Positions 8,933 to 16,913 of a stretch of 64,000 nucleotides of DNA are shown in pieces. Position 1 is the first letter of the stretch. The number at the start of each line of letters is the position of its first letter. The position numbers and the translations under genes were made by a program. Source of the DNA: Candidatus Zhuqueibacterota bacterium (lineage in GTDB: Bacteria; Zhuqueibacterota; Zhuqueibacteria; Zhuqueibacterales; Zhuqueibacteraceae). The DNA lies in contig JAKEEU010000008.1 of NCBI GenBank assembly GCA_022616415.1, positions 27,782 to 91,781 of the forward strand, written 5' to 3'. The notes under the pieces were generated by a model that worked only from the letters and a program-made list of their open reading frames with translations, was not told where the DNA came from and ran no database searches.

Positions 8933-9128
8933 AGCCATTCCACTGTGCATGTTGATGCCAGGTGTGTGAGCAAACTACACAGGTCGGCATTAAAGTTTTT
9001 CATCTCAAGCTCGGAATCAAGCCCGAATGGCGGCATTTTTTTGTCAAACCAACTGGCACCTTGTTTGCTTTTTAATCATACAAAAATCGGTTTGAGTACA
9101 CGTAAAATTTCAGTGGAAGGTTATCGTT

Positions 9129-9938
9129 ATGAAACAGTGGACATACTATCTCGTTTTCACGCTGCTGTTTGGTGCGGTGGCGCTGGCCCCGGCGCAGGAA
9201 AAAGAAAAGAAGGGCAAGCTCGGTGATTTTGCCAGCGACTACGAGAAAGGCAAAAAAGAAAATAACGACGAAAAGAATTGTTCGGATGAATCAGATGATG
9301 GCGGTTGGTTGGGCTTTTTAGTCCATATCTTTTTTTCGCCCAATGATGACAAGAGAGACGCTGCCGGTGAGCCGCGCGAGTCATCTCCGCCAAAGCCGGC
9401 GCCATATCCCTATCGCGATGATCGCGGCCTGCCGATGCGGTCGCCGGATTACCGGAGTTACAGCCTGCTCGCCGAAGCCGGCTATTTGCATTTGGGTGAC
9501 GATTTGAGTGGTTTCCAGCTTGCCGGTGATTTTCGCGCTTACCGCTTTGCCGCCAATCTCGATCTGCACACGCTCGTTGAAGATTTGGGCAGGAGAAATC
9601 AATCGCTCACGTTCTTCGGCTTGAACGGCGGATACGAGGTGATTGCCACGCCCTATTTGCTGGCGCGACCTTACGCCGGCGCCCGCAACTTGAGCGGTCT
9701 CGGTCTCGATCTTTGGGGGCCGGAAATCGGCGCTAAAATGTTGATGCTGCCACGCAAGCCAATCAACGTTGAGGCCAACATCTCACACGCGTGGATCAAC
9801 GGCAAGCCGCTCACCATCGCCAGCGGCTCGCTCGGCGTCATGATCAAGCGCGTCGAGCTGCGCCTCGGCGGCCAAACGTTTCGCTCAGAATGGACGACGC
9901 TGGAAGGGATAAAGGTGGGATTGCGAGTGTGGTTGTAA
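9129..9938 (+). CDS. Secreted, possibly outer-membrane beta-barrel protein
   Basis: 269 residues. A clear signal peptide (MKQWTYYLVFTLLFGAVALAPAQ) is followed by a lysine/glutamate-rich low-complexity region (residues 24-60), a short hydrophobic patch WLGFLVHIFFSP, a proline-rich stretch, and from about residue 115 alternating short strands with aromatic ends (SLLAEAGYLHLGDD, LTFFGLNGGYEV, VELRLGG) closing in LRVWL. The alternation and the aromatic C-terminus are typical of small outer-membrane barrels. No specific family is recognised. It appears to be a single-gene unit between the TA module and the radical SAM gene. Confidence 0.55.
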   Translation: MKQWTYYLVFTLLFGAVALAPAQEKEKKGKLGDFASDYEKGKKENNDEKNCSDESDDGGWLGFLVHIFFSPNDDKRDAAGEPRESSPPKPAPYPYRDDRGLPMRSPDYRSYSLLAEAGYLHLGDDLSGFQLAGDFRAYRFAANLDLHTLVEDLGRRNQSLTFFGLNGGYEVIATPYLLARPYAGARNLSGLGLDLWGPEIGAKMLMLPRKPINVEANISHAWINGKPLTIASGSLGVMIKRVELRLGGQTFRSEWTTLEGIKVGLRVWL

Positions 9939-10181
9939 ATTACGAGACCTCTTACGGCTATATCGAGTACAAGCTTTATTGGTATGACGCGGAAGGCGGA
10001 TATTATGAGAACGGATATAATTTTTTTATCTGTTGCGTTGTTTCTGTCAGTTGGGAAAATTCTTTCTCGTCGGTATAAGGCAAAGCTTCGCTGGATTCTT
10101 ACCATTTTTTGTCCAACCTTTTCTTAAAAAGTCAAGCCGAGATTTTTTTCAAAAATGGTGGTAAAATTTTCACCAAAATTC
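9939..10181. other. Gene-poor spacer before the radical SAM gene
   Basis: Most of this stretch shows no convincing gene; the plus-strand frame at 9791-10078 overlaps the preceding gene and lacks a ribosome site. It ends in AT-rich sequence carrying the promoter at 10182-10210. Confidence 0.5.
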
Positions 10182-10210
10182 TTGCATTTATCAAAATCTT
10201 TTCATAAAAT
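10182..10210 (+). promoter_or_regulatory. Promoter of the radical SAM gene
   Basis: TTGCAT (10182-10187), 17 bp, TAAAAT (10205-10210), followed by a ribosome site GGAG at 10235-10238, eight bases before the ATG. Confidence 0.6.
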
Positions 10211-10246
10211 AATGGTGAACAAAAACCCTATTGTGGAGATAGTCTT

Positions 10247-11314
10247 ATGAGCACAATCGTCAATCCCAATCTGCCCGTCAAAGGCCGAGGCACGCCGCTG
10301 AATCCCCCCAACCGTTTCGAGCCGATAGAAATTGAAGTTGATCCCGAATGGCTCGAATATGCAGATGAGCAACCGGTAAAAACCACTTATTACGTTGACT
10401 ACACGCGCAACATCCTGTCGTCGAATGACAGCCCGGATATTCCATTCACTCATGGCCTCAATCCTTATCGCGGCTGCGAGCATGGCTGCATTTACTGCTA
10501 CGCACGCCCGACGCACGAGTATTTGGGTTTTTCCTCCGGCCTGGATTTCGAGACAAAAATTATGGTGAAACCGGAGGCACCGGAGCTTTTGGAGAAAACT
10601 TTTCGCGACCCAAAATGGAAACCGCAAGTCATCGCGCTTTCCGGCAATACCGATTGTTATCAGCTCGTAGAACGCAAATTGCAAATCACCCGGCGCTGTT
10701 TGGAGGTCTTTTTGAAGTACCGCAATCCGGTGGGCATGATCACCAAGAATGCGCTCATTCTGCGCGATCTTGATTTGCTGCGCCGGCTTGCCGAACACAA
10801 TTTGGTATTCGTTTGCATCACCATCACGACGCTTGATAATCACCTCTGCCGCAAAATGGAGCCGCGCACGTCGGCGCCGGAAAAACGCCTGGATGCTATC
10901 GCGCAACTCGTTGCTGCCGGCATTCCCACCAGCGTGAATGTTGCGCCGGTGATTCCCGGATTGACCGACCACGAAATGCCGGCGATTCTCTCGGAAGCCG
11001 CGTCGCGCGGCGTCAAGAGCGCCGGATTCATTCTTTTGCGTTTGCCGCACGCGGTGAAAGATTTGTTCTCTAACTGGGTGCGGCAGCATTTCCCCGAGCG
11101 CGCGGATAAAGTGCTGCACGCCATTCAAGACGTGCGCGGCGGCCGCCTCAATGACCCTCGTTTTGGCTCGCGCATGAGCGGCGAAGGCGAACGGGCGGAA
11201 GCGATTGCGAAGATGTTTGAAGTCACTTGCCGGAAGCTCGGTCTGAACCAAACACGAACGCCTTTGACCACAGCGCATTTCAGACGAAATGAGCAGACGG
11301 AGCTGTTTGCATAA
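10247..11314 (+). CDS. PA0069-family radical SAM protein
   Basis: 355 residues. A radical SAM [4Fe-4S] cluster motif CEHGCIYCYAR (CxxxCxxC) lies near residue 80 after NPYRG, as in the PA0069 / SplB-like group. Further blocks typical of this group are ALSGNTDCYQLVERKL, ITKNALILRDLDLL, TLDNHLCRKMEPRTSAP and NVAPVIPGLTDHEMP. Members are related to spore photoproduct lyase but most are uncharacterised; the substrate is unknown. The ATG at 10247 has GGAG at ideal spacing and a consensus promoter. It stands alone, with no partner protein next to it. Confidence 0.85.
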   Translation: MSTIVNPNLPVKGRGTPLNPPNRFEPIEIEVDPEWLEYADEQPVKTTYYVDYTRNILSSNDSPDIPFTHGLNPYRGCEHGCIYCYARPTHEYLGFSSGLDFETKIMVKPEAPELLEKTFRDPKWKPQVIALSGNTDCYQLVERKLQITRRCLEVFLKYRNPVGMITKNALILRDLDLLRRLAEHNLVFVCITITTLDNHLCRKMEPRTSAPEKRLDAIAQLVAAGIPTSVNVAPVIPGLTDHEMPAILSEAASRGVKSAGFILLRLPHAVKDLFSNWVRQHFPERADKVLHAIQDVRGGRLNDPRFGSRMSGEGERAEAIAKMFEVTCRKLGLNQTRTPLTTAHFRRNEQTELFA

Positions 11315-11380
11315 AACTCCGAACGAATGGACCGGAAAATCTGAGTAGCGCCAGAATGAAAGCTGGAATTAAAGTTTGCG

Positions 11381-11409
11381 TTGACAAAGAAGCCAAGATT
11401 CCGTATATT
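11381..11409 (+). promoter_or_regulatory. Consensus promoter of the 11448-12145 pair
   Basis: A perfect -35 TTGACA (11381-11386), exactly 17 bp, and TATATT (11404-11409). This is the best sigma70-type match in the window and suggests strong constitutive transcription of the small genes that follow. Confidence 0.65.
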
Positions 11410-11447
11410 GGCGAAAAGCTTCGTTTATTACAAACGGTTCGAGCTTG

Positions 11448-11831
11448 ATGAATAACGAAGACAATATACGCGCTCTAGCCGTTGCTGCCGTTCTGGCACT
11501 GCGATCTCGAGTGCGTTGGAAGCCAGGCAAAGACATTCAACATCTGGAGAAACGCATTCGTGTCGGACACTTGCAAGCAGGTACGGCGATGGATGAATAC
11601 AACCGAATGATTAGTGAAATCTTGCGCCAGCCGGATAGTGAGATTTATCATTACCCATTTGACGGAGACGACTATTTTGGCGTAGTTGGTAACGCCGGTG
11701 AAATTCCATGGCTCATTATTCTAAGCGCCGCAGGAATGATGGAAACCGCATTCCCGCCGAAAGATCCGATCAACTATCTGCAACGGCGAAACTTCATATA
11801 TCTTGGCAAAATGAGTGAGATGATACCATGA
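11448..11831 (+). CDS. Hypothetical protein, first gene of an overlapping pair
   Basis: 127 residues from the ATG at 11448 (a TTG one codon upstream is also open). The N-terminus is helical and basic (ALRSRVRWKPGKDIQHLEKRIRVGH), the middle acidic and aromatic (EIYHYPFDGDDYFGVVG), and the C-terminus hydrophobic (EIPWLIILSAAGMMETAFPP) ending in NYLQRRNFIYLGKMSEM. I do not recognise the family. Its stop overlaps the next start as ATGA, and the pair is driven by a consensus promoter, an arrangement common in toxin-antitoxin modules. That role is inference only. Confidence 0.5.
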   Translation: MNNEDNIRALAVAAVLALRSRVRWKPGKDIQHLEKRIRVGHLQAGTAMDEYNRMISEILRQPDSEIYHYPFDGDDYFGVVGNAGEIPWLIILSAAGMMETAFPPKDPINYLQRRNFIYLGKMSEMIP

Positions 11832-12145
11832 GTGACTATCCTGAATTGCTTGCCTATTACGAAACCAGCGTAGGCTTCCCCCAAGTGAGCGGCTTTGAAA
11901 TTCTCGAGCTGCTTGATGTTCGTAGCCGCTTGGCGCTTGCCGAAGCACAGTTGAACGCCGCCGAAAAGGAACAATTAGAAAAAGCTGACGAAGTCTTCCT
12001 GACGCACGCTGCGGAATTTTACGAGCAGGTTGCGGAGGTTGCCGATCTTCGTGAAATGCGCCGCCGTGCCGCCGTCCCGATCTCGCATTGGTGGTGGCAC
12101 TTGGAAAAATTTTCTCGTTTGGAAAAAGCTGTTGCCACCGCTTGA
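11828..12145 (+). CDS. Hypothetical protein, second gene of the pair
   Basis: 105 residues, predicted mostly helical (LLDVRSRLALAEAQLNAAEKEQLEKADE), with a tryptophan/histidine-rich segment SHWWWHLEKFSRL near the C-terminus. It starts within the ATGA overlap with the upstream gene, so the two proteins are probably made in fixed ratio and may bind each other. The acidic helical make-up would suit an antitoxin for the more basic upstream protein, but no family is recognised. Confidence 0.5.
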   Translation: MSDYPELLAYYETSVGFPQVSGFEILELLDVRSRLALAEAQLNAAEKEQLEKADEVFLTHAAEFYEQVAEVADLREMRRRAAVPISHWWWHLEKFSRLEKAVATA

Positions 12146-12320
12146 GCAAGAGGGAGCGCGATAGGCGAATAGAGAAGCGTGAAAGGCGATAAGCGCACTC
12201 TTCACGGCACACCGTTCGCTCATTACCCTACGCGCATTGCCTTCTGCTCTTTACTCTCGGCCCTCCGCTACCGCCCCATCACATTTTCAACACAAATCCA
12301 CAAAAAACACAAATCCGCGC

Positions 12321-12349
12321 TTGCAATTTTGCTGCAAAAACCGTATTTT
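12321..12349 (+). promoter_or_regulatory. Promoter of the S55-domain gene
   Basis: TTGCAA (12321-12326), 17 bp, TATTTT (12344-12349). Transcription would begin near 12356, after the ATG at 12352, which is why the next in-frame ATG at 12379 is taken as the start. Confidence 0.55.
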
Positions 12350-12378
12350 ATATGCTTAACTCTTTTGGACTAAGCACG

Positions 12379-14283
12379 ATGCAGCGATTCCTTTCCTTTC
12401 TTTTGTTTGCCGTCATCTTGCCAACCTGTTTGTTGGCGCAAGAGATTATGCCGCTTTCGGAGGTGAAATCCGGCATGGCCGGTGTATGCCGCACGGTTTT
12501 CCGCGGCGATCGCCCCGAAGACTTTCCGGTTGAAGTGGTGGATGTTTTGTACAACTACAACTACCCTAAACGCAATCTCATTCTTATCCGCTTAAAGGGC
12601 GAGAAAGCCGAGCACACCGGCCCGGCTTATGGCATGAGTGGAAGCCCGGTCTACGTTGACGGCAAGGTGATCGGCGCGCTCTCACAATTGGTTGGCTTCT
12701 TTCTTCGCGAGCCCCTGGCTGGCGTCACGCCGATAGAAGAAATGCTGGAAATTTTCAATCGCGAAGACAGCCGCGACCGCGAACTCGCCGTTTTTATCCC
12801 CCCGGCGCCAAACAAATTCGTTGAAATGTCTTTGGGCCTGCAAGATTTGTCTTGGGAAAATTTTGTGCCGCAGGAGCTTTTGCAGCGTCGCACTGCGCTC
12901 TCAGGCTCCATTCGTCCGCTCGATCTGCCGCTGAGTTTTGGCGGCATACAACCGGCGCTTGTCGAGCTGGCCGCGAGTTTATTAAAGCCGGCGGGGTTTC
13001 ACGTCATCACCGGCGGCAGCGCCGGCCCCGAGGCTTCCAAGCTTTATAAATCCGGTTTCGATGCCGAAAGCGCGGCGTTGTTGCAACCCGGCGCGGCCAT
13101 CGGCGCCGTGCTGCTGGCCGGTGATATGAACATTGAAGCCATCGGCACAGTGACCTACCGCCGTGACAATCGTGTGTTGGCGTTTGGCCATCCCTTTTTT
13201 GATAGCGGCCCGGTGGAAATACCGATCTCGTTGGCAAAGATTGCCCTCATCGTTCCCAGTGATTTCGCCTCGTCCAAAATCGGGGCTAGCTCGAGTCTTG
13301 TCGGCACGTTACGGCAAGATCGCACCACCGGCCTTTACGGCATTATTGGCGAGCCTCCGGCTTTGACGCCGATGACGGTGCGCTACACTGACGAAGCCGG
13401 CAAAGCTTCTCAATTCGAATTTCGCTTCACCGAAGAGCGCACGATCAACACGCTGATGCCGCTGATCATGCGTTTCGTGCTCGTCAACGCGTTGGAGTCG
13501 GCACGGCTGGCAACCGGAGAAAACAGCCTGCAGCTCACCGGCAGCATTCATTTGCAGAACGGCGCCAAGATCGCTCTCGAAGATTTCTACCCCGGCTTCA
13601 CGTCCATCAGCGGGTTCGGTTTTCTCAACGGCATTCTGCAATCCACCGGCGAAGTGGCCTCGACGTTGGGCGCGATCATGGCCAACAATTTTCAGCCGGC
13701 GAAGCTCAGCCGCATCGAATTGAATTTCACCTCGGTGCCGGGCCGCCGCAGCGCGACGCTCGAGGAGGTGTGGATTGGCCGCAGCGAGGTCGAGCCCGGC
13801 GATACCGTAACCGTTTTTGCCCGGCTCAAAGCTTTTCAAGGCCCGGAGAAATTGTTCCACCAACGGCTTGCCATTCCGAAGAACGCGGAGGGCCGATATT
13901 TGACGATCAATGTCGGCGGCGGGGACGATCTCGCGCTGCTCGAACGCCGGATGATGCCGGGCCGTTTTGTCGCGCACAACTTCCAGCAGCTTTTGTCGTT
14001 GTTGCAAGAGCGCCGGCGCAATGATTTTATCTACTACCAGTTGCGCCAACCGGATCAGGGCCTGATTATCGAGGGCGAACAGCTCTCTTCGTTGCCGCCC
14101 TCGGTCTATTCGGTCATGCAATCGCAAAATCTCAAAGGCAACGCGTCTTTTATTCGCGAACAAATTTTGGCGGAAACCCGCCAGCAAATTTCGATGGCTG
14201 CAGCGGCGCCAAAGAACGAGAACGACGCGCCTTATGCCGTGACCGGCTTGAAAACGCTGCGGTTGAAATTGCGCACGCAATAA
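12379..14283 (+). CDS. Secreted SpoIVB / peptidase S55-domain protein
   Basis: 634 residues. A signal peptide MQRFLSFLLFAVILPTCLLAQ is followed by the S55 (SpoIVB) domain. GMAGVCRTVFRG lies at the start, the catalytic-type serine block YGMSGSPVYVDGKVIGAL near residue 95, and the later FGHPFFDSGPVEIPI near residue 270 matches the other conserved S55 block. The rest is a beta-rich region of unknown role ending in the periplasm or at the cell surface. In Bacillus SpoIVB is a sporulation signalling protease, but S55 proteins are also found in non-sporulating FCB lineages, where their role is undefined. The start is fixed by the promoter and signal peptide. The adjacent propeller protein is exported as well. 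Confidence 0.8.
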   Translation: MQRFLSFLLFAVILPTCLLAQEIMPLSEVKSGMAGVCRTVFRGDRPEDFPVEVVDVLYNYNYPKRNLILIRLKGEKAEHTGPAYGMSGSPVYVDGKVIGALSQLVGFFLREPLAGVTPIEEMLEIFNREDSRDRELAVFIPPAPNKFVEMSLGLQDLSWENFVPQELLQRRTALSGSIRPLDLPLSFGGIQPALVELAASLLKPAGFHVITGGSAGPEASKLYKSGFDAESAALLQPGAAIGAVLLAGDMNIEAIGTVTYRRDNRVLAFGHPFFDSGPVEIPISLAKIALIVPSDFASSKIGASSSLVGTLRQDRTTGLYGIIGEPPALTPMTVRYTDEAGKASQFEFRFTEERTINTLMPLIMRFVLVNALESARLATGENSLQLTGSIHLQNGAKIALEDFYPGFTSISGFGFLNGILQSTGEVASTLGAIMANNFQPAKLSRIELNFTSVPGRRSATLEEVWIGRSEVEPGDTVTVFARLKAFQGPEKLFHQRLAIPKNAEGRYLTINVGGGDDLALLERRMMPGRFVAHNFQQLLSLLQERRRNDFIYYQLRQPDQGLIIEGEQLSSLPPSVYSVMQSQNLKGNASFIREQILAETRQQISMAAAAPKNENDAPYAVTGLKTLRLKLRTQ

Positions 14284-14316
14284 TCGTAGCGCGGCAATAG
14301 CCGCAACCGATCGACC

Positions 14317-14512
14317 AAAGGCAAAACGATTTAGGGCAAAACTATTTGATTTTGTTTCTAATGTGAATGACCGATTAAATACCAATGGGCTTAAAGCAAA
14401 AAAGTCAAAATCATTGAGCCGCTTTTAATCATTTTGACTTCAATTATTTTGACTTATTTCTTTTAATCGTCATTCGCATTCTTAATTGTTTTGCCCATAA
14501 TGGTTTTGCCTT
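14317..14512. repeat. MITE-like long palindrome of 196 bp
   Basis: The terminal parts read AAGGCAAAACGATT...GGGCAAAAC and, inverted, GTTTTGCCC...GGTTTTGCCTT. The inverted pairing continues inward (AATGTGAATGACCGATTAAA with its imperfect complement) to a centre near 14415, so nearly the whole stretch folds on itself. The centre carries AAGTCAAAATCATT and its inverted partner. It contains no gene. It occupies most of the 308-bp gap 14284-14591. Confidence 0.6.
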
Positions 14513-14591
14513 CAAAAAATCTTCGCGGTCATGATAGTTTTTCCCGAGTAATACTATAAAATGTAACTCAACAGATCAAAACGGAATCAAC

Positions 14592-16799
14592 ATGCACGTT
14601 AGAAAAATCGCTTTTATCACCTCCCTGATTTTGGCGCTCGGACTTTTAGCCGCTTCCCCGCAATTCAAAACTTTTGCCACGCAGGACGATTTGGACAACG
14701 GCAAGGCGCTCGGCATTTCCATCGATGCGCTCGGCCAAATGCGCCTGGCGCCGGCGGTGCAGGAACGTTTCCGCGCCTCCGTGCCTTATCTTTGGTGCGC
14801 CGCGAGCGACGGCCAGGGCAATATTTATATCGGCGGCGGCAATCCGGCGCTAGTGCTGCGTGCCGGAGCCAAACCCGCGCCCGACACCGTTTTCTCCAGC
14901 GCGGAAGTCGCCGTATTTGCGCTGGCGTTTTCGCAGAACTCTCTTTATATCGCCACCTCGCCGGATGGACAAATCTACCGGCAAAGTGGAAGCACAAAAG
15001 CGCAACCCTTTTTCAAGCCCGAAGCCAAATACATCTGGAGCATTGTACCTCGACCCGATGGCGCATTTTATGTTGCGACTGGCGAGCCTGGCCGCGTTTA
15101 TCTCGTTCAACCCGGCGGCAAAGGCGAGATTTTCTTTCAGAGCGAAGAGAAACATATCCGCAGTTTGGCGTTGGATAGAAATACCGGCAATCTTTTTGCA
15201 GGATCGAGCGGGAACGGTTATCTGTATCGCTTGACTTCAACCCCGCAAGGCGGGGTCAGTGTTTTGTATGATGCGCCGTTTCCGGAAATGCACCAGCTTG
15301 CCATCGGCCCCAACGGTGTGATTTACGCTGCCGCAGCCGGTGAAGGCGCCGTTCGCCCCGGTTTCATTCCCACTCCGATTGCAACGGTGGAAGGCGGCGA
15401 GCCGGAGGCCGGTGAGGAAGAAATCCCCCCGATCATCATTAGCGCCAGCGCCGGAGATCAGCCGCAAGTGCCGGGCGCGGCGCCCTCAGCAGCCCCACCG
15501 GCGCAAGGCATGGGCGCGGTGTATCGCCTCACCCAAGACGGCATTGCCAAAACATTATGGAACTCGCGCCAGGATCGCGTGCATTCGATGTTTCTCGAAG
15601 CCAGCGGCAGCTTGCTCATTGGCACTGGCGACCGCGGGCGAGTTTATCGGCTCAACGACGACGGCTCGCGTTCGTTGTTGTTTCAGTTGGAATCGGCGCA
15701 GATTACTTCCATCACCGCCGGGCAGAGTGCAAGCGTTATTCTCACCACCGCCAATGCTGGCACCGTGCAAATTCTCAGCTCGCAGATGCGCGAGGAGGGC
15801 GAGTATCTTTCCGAGGTGATCGATGCCAAGGTTCCGGCGCAATGGGGCGCGGTGAACTGGCTGCAATCCGGCGACAGGCAGGCAGACGTCAGCAGCGTGC
15901 GTCTCCTCACGCGCAGCGGCAACACCGGGAAGCCTGACAAAACTTGGAGCGACTGGGTTGCGGTGCAAGGCGCGGCAACCGGCGGCGCGATTGGCAGTCC
16001 GAACGCGCGCTTTTTGCAATGGAAGCTCGAGATGACAGGCAACGGAAAAAGCTCAGCCCTCGTCAAGCGCGTGCAAATTTCTTACTTGCAAAAGAATGTC
16101 GCGCCGGAAGTGGCGTCCATCAATATTTATAATCCCGGCGACGCTTTTCCGGAGGCGAAAGAGCAAGCCGCCAACCACGTGAGTGATTCGCAAGATGGCG
16201 GCTCACCCACGCCGCGAAACGTTCAGCCGCCGGATGCCGGGCGCAAGTCATTTCAGAAGGGCGCGCAATCCCTCGGCTGGCAGGCGCGCGATGAGAACGG
16301 CGATCGGCTTATTTATCGTGTGGAAATTCGCGCCGTGGGCGAAACCGCGTGGCGCGAGCTGGTGAAAGATTATGCCGGCGCGGTGTACACGTGGGATAGC
16401 CAGGCGCTGCCGGACGGCGAGTATCAGGCTCGGATCACGGCATCGGATCGCCGCAGCAATCCCCCCAACCTCGCGCTCGCGGCCGAGAAAATCAGCGAAA
16501 TTTTCGTCATTGACAACACGCCGCCGGAGATCAAAAATCTCGCGGCGCAAAAAAGCAGCGGGCAATGGACGGCAAGCTTTGAGGCCGTTGACCAGCTCGC
16601 GCGGATCAAAGAAGCGTGGTATGCGGTCGATGCCGGCGACTGGCAATTGATTTACCCCACGGACAACGTGGCCGATCAACGCCGTGAGACTTATCAGTTC
16701 ACGATTTCAAACGCCACTTCTGCAGCGCCGGGCATTTTGGCCGTGAAAGTGGTGGATGTCAACGGCAACAGCGGGTTTGCGAAGGTGCAACTAAAATAG
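14592..16799 (+). CDS. Secreted beta-propeller-like protein with C-terminal Ig-like region
   Basis: 735 residues. A signal peptide (IAFITSLILALGLLAASPQ) is followed to about residue 400 by repeated propeller-type blades with G-N-I-Y-I-G-G or A-T-x-P-x-G-x-I-Y-R patterns (QGNIYIGGGN, LYIATSPDGQIYRQ, FYVATGEPGRVYLV, LFAGSSGNGYLYRL, LLIGTGDRGRVYRL). A proline/alanine-rich insert lies around residue 280-305. The C-terminal third has Ig/fibronectin-like strands with VIDNTPPEIKNLAAQ. Such proteins are exported ligand-binding or scaffold proteins; the ligand is unknown. It is followed at once by a purine/pyrimidine inverted repeat. Confidence 0.65.
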   Translation: MHVRKIAFITSLILALGLLAASPQFKTFATQDDLDNGKALGISIDALGQMRLAPAVQERFRASVPYLWCAASDGQGNIYIGGGNPALVLRAGAKPAPDTVFSSAEVAVFALAFSQNSLYIATSPDGQIYRQSGSTKAQPFFKPEAKYIWSIVPRPDGAFYVATGEPGRVYLVQPGGKGEIFFQSEEKHIRSLALDRNTGNLFAGSSGNGYLYRLTSTPQGGVSVLYDAPFPEMHQLAIGPNGVIYAAAAGEGAVRPGFIPTPIATVEGGEPEAGEEEIPPIIISASAGDQPQVPGAAPSAAPPAQGMGAVYRLTQDGIAKTLWNSRQDRVHSMFLEASGSLLIGTGDRGRVYRLNDDGSRSLLFQLESAQITSITAGQSASVILTTANAGTVQILSSQMREEGEYLSEVIDAKVPAQWGAVNWLQSGDRQADVSSVRLLTRSGNTGKPDKTWSDWVAVQGAATGGAIGSPNARFLQWKLEMTGNGKSSALVKRVQISYLQKNVAPEVASINIYNPGDAFPEAKEQAANHVSDSQDGGSPTPRNVQPPDAGRKSFQKGAQSLGWQARDENGDRLIYRVEIRAVGETAWRELVKDYAGAVYTWDSQALPDGEYQARITASDRRSNPPNLALAAEKISEIFVIDNTPPEIKNLAAQKSSGQWTASFEAVDQLARIKEAWYAVDAGDWQLIYPTDNVADQRRETYQFTISNATSAAPGILAVKVVDVNGNSGFAKVQLK

Positions 16800-16808
16800 T
16801 CGTTGGTT

Positions 16809-16890
16809 GCTCGTACTCGTACTCATACTCTTACTCGTTTTTAAAAATCTTAACAGCGAGTAAGAGCAGGAGTAGAAGTAGGAGCAGGAG
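16809..16890. repeat. Inverted repeat of ACTC-type pyrimidine words
   Basis: A left arm built from GTACTC/ATACTC/TTACTC words (16809-16837) faces a right arm built from GAGTAAGAGCAGGAG words (16857-16890). The innermost 8 bp (CTTACTCG / CGAGTAAG) pair perfectly; the outer parts pair less well. It may act as a terminator between the propeller gene and nrnA. One strand is almost all pyrimidine in one arm and purine in the other. Confidence 0.5.
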
Positions 16891-16913
16891 AATTTAACAA
16901 CAGGATTATTTTC

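Noticed and set aside
8945..9226. A 93-codon plus-strand frame between the TA module and the secreted protein.
   Set aside because: It overlaps the next gene and has no ribosome site or domain.
10202..11278. A 358-codon minus-strand frame opposite the radical SAM gene.
   Set aside because: Shadow of a gene with intact CxxxCxxC motif and promoter.
13309..14385. A 358-codon minus-strand frame opposite the S55 gene.
   Set aside because: Runs into the MITE-like palindrome, lacks a ribosome site and has no recognisable domain.
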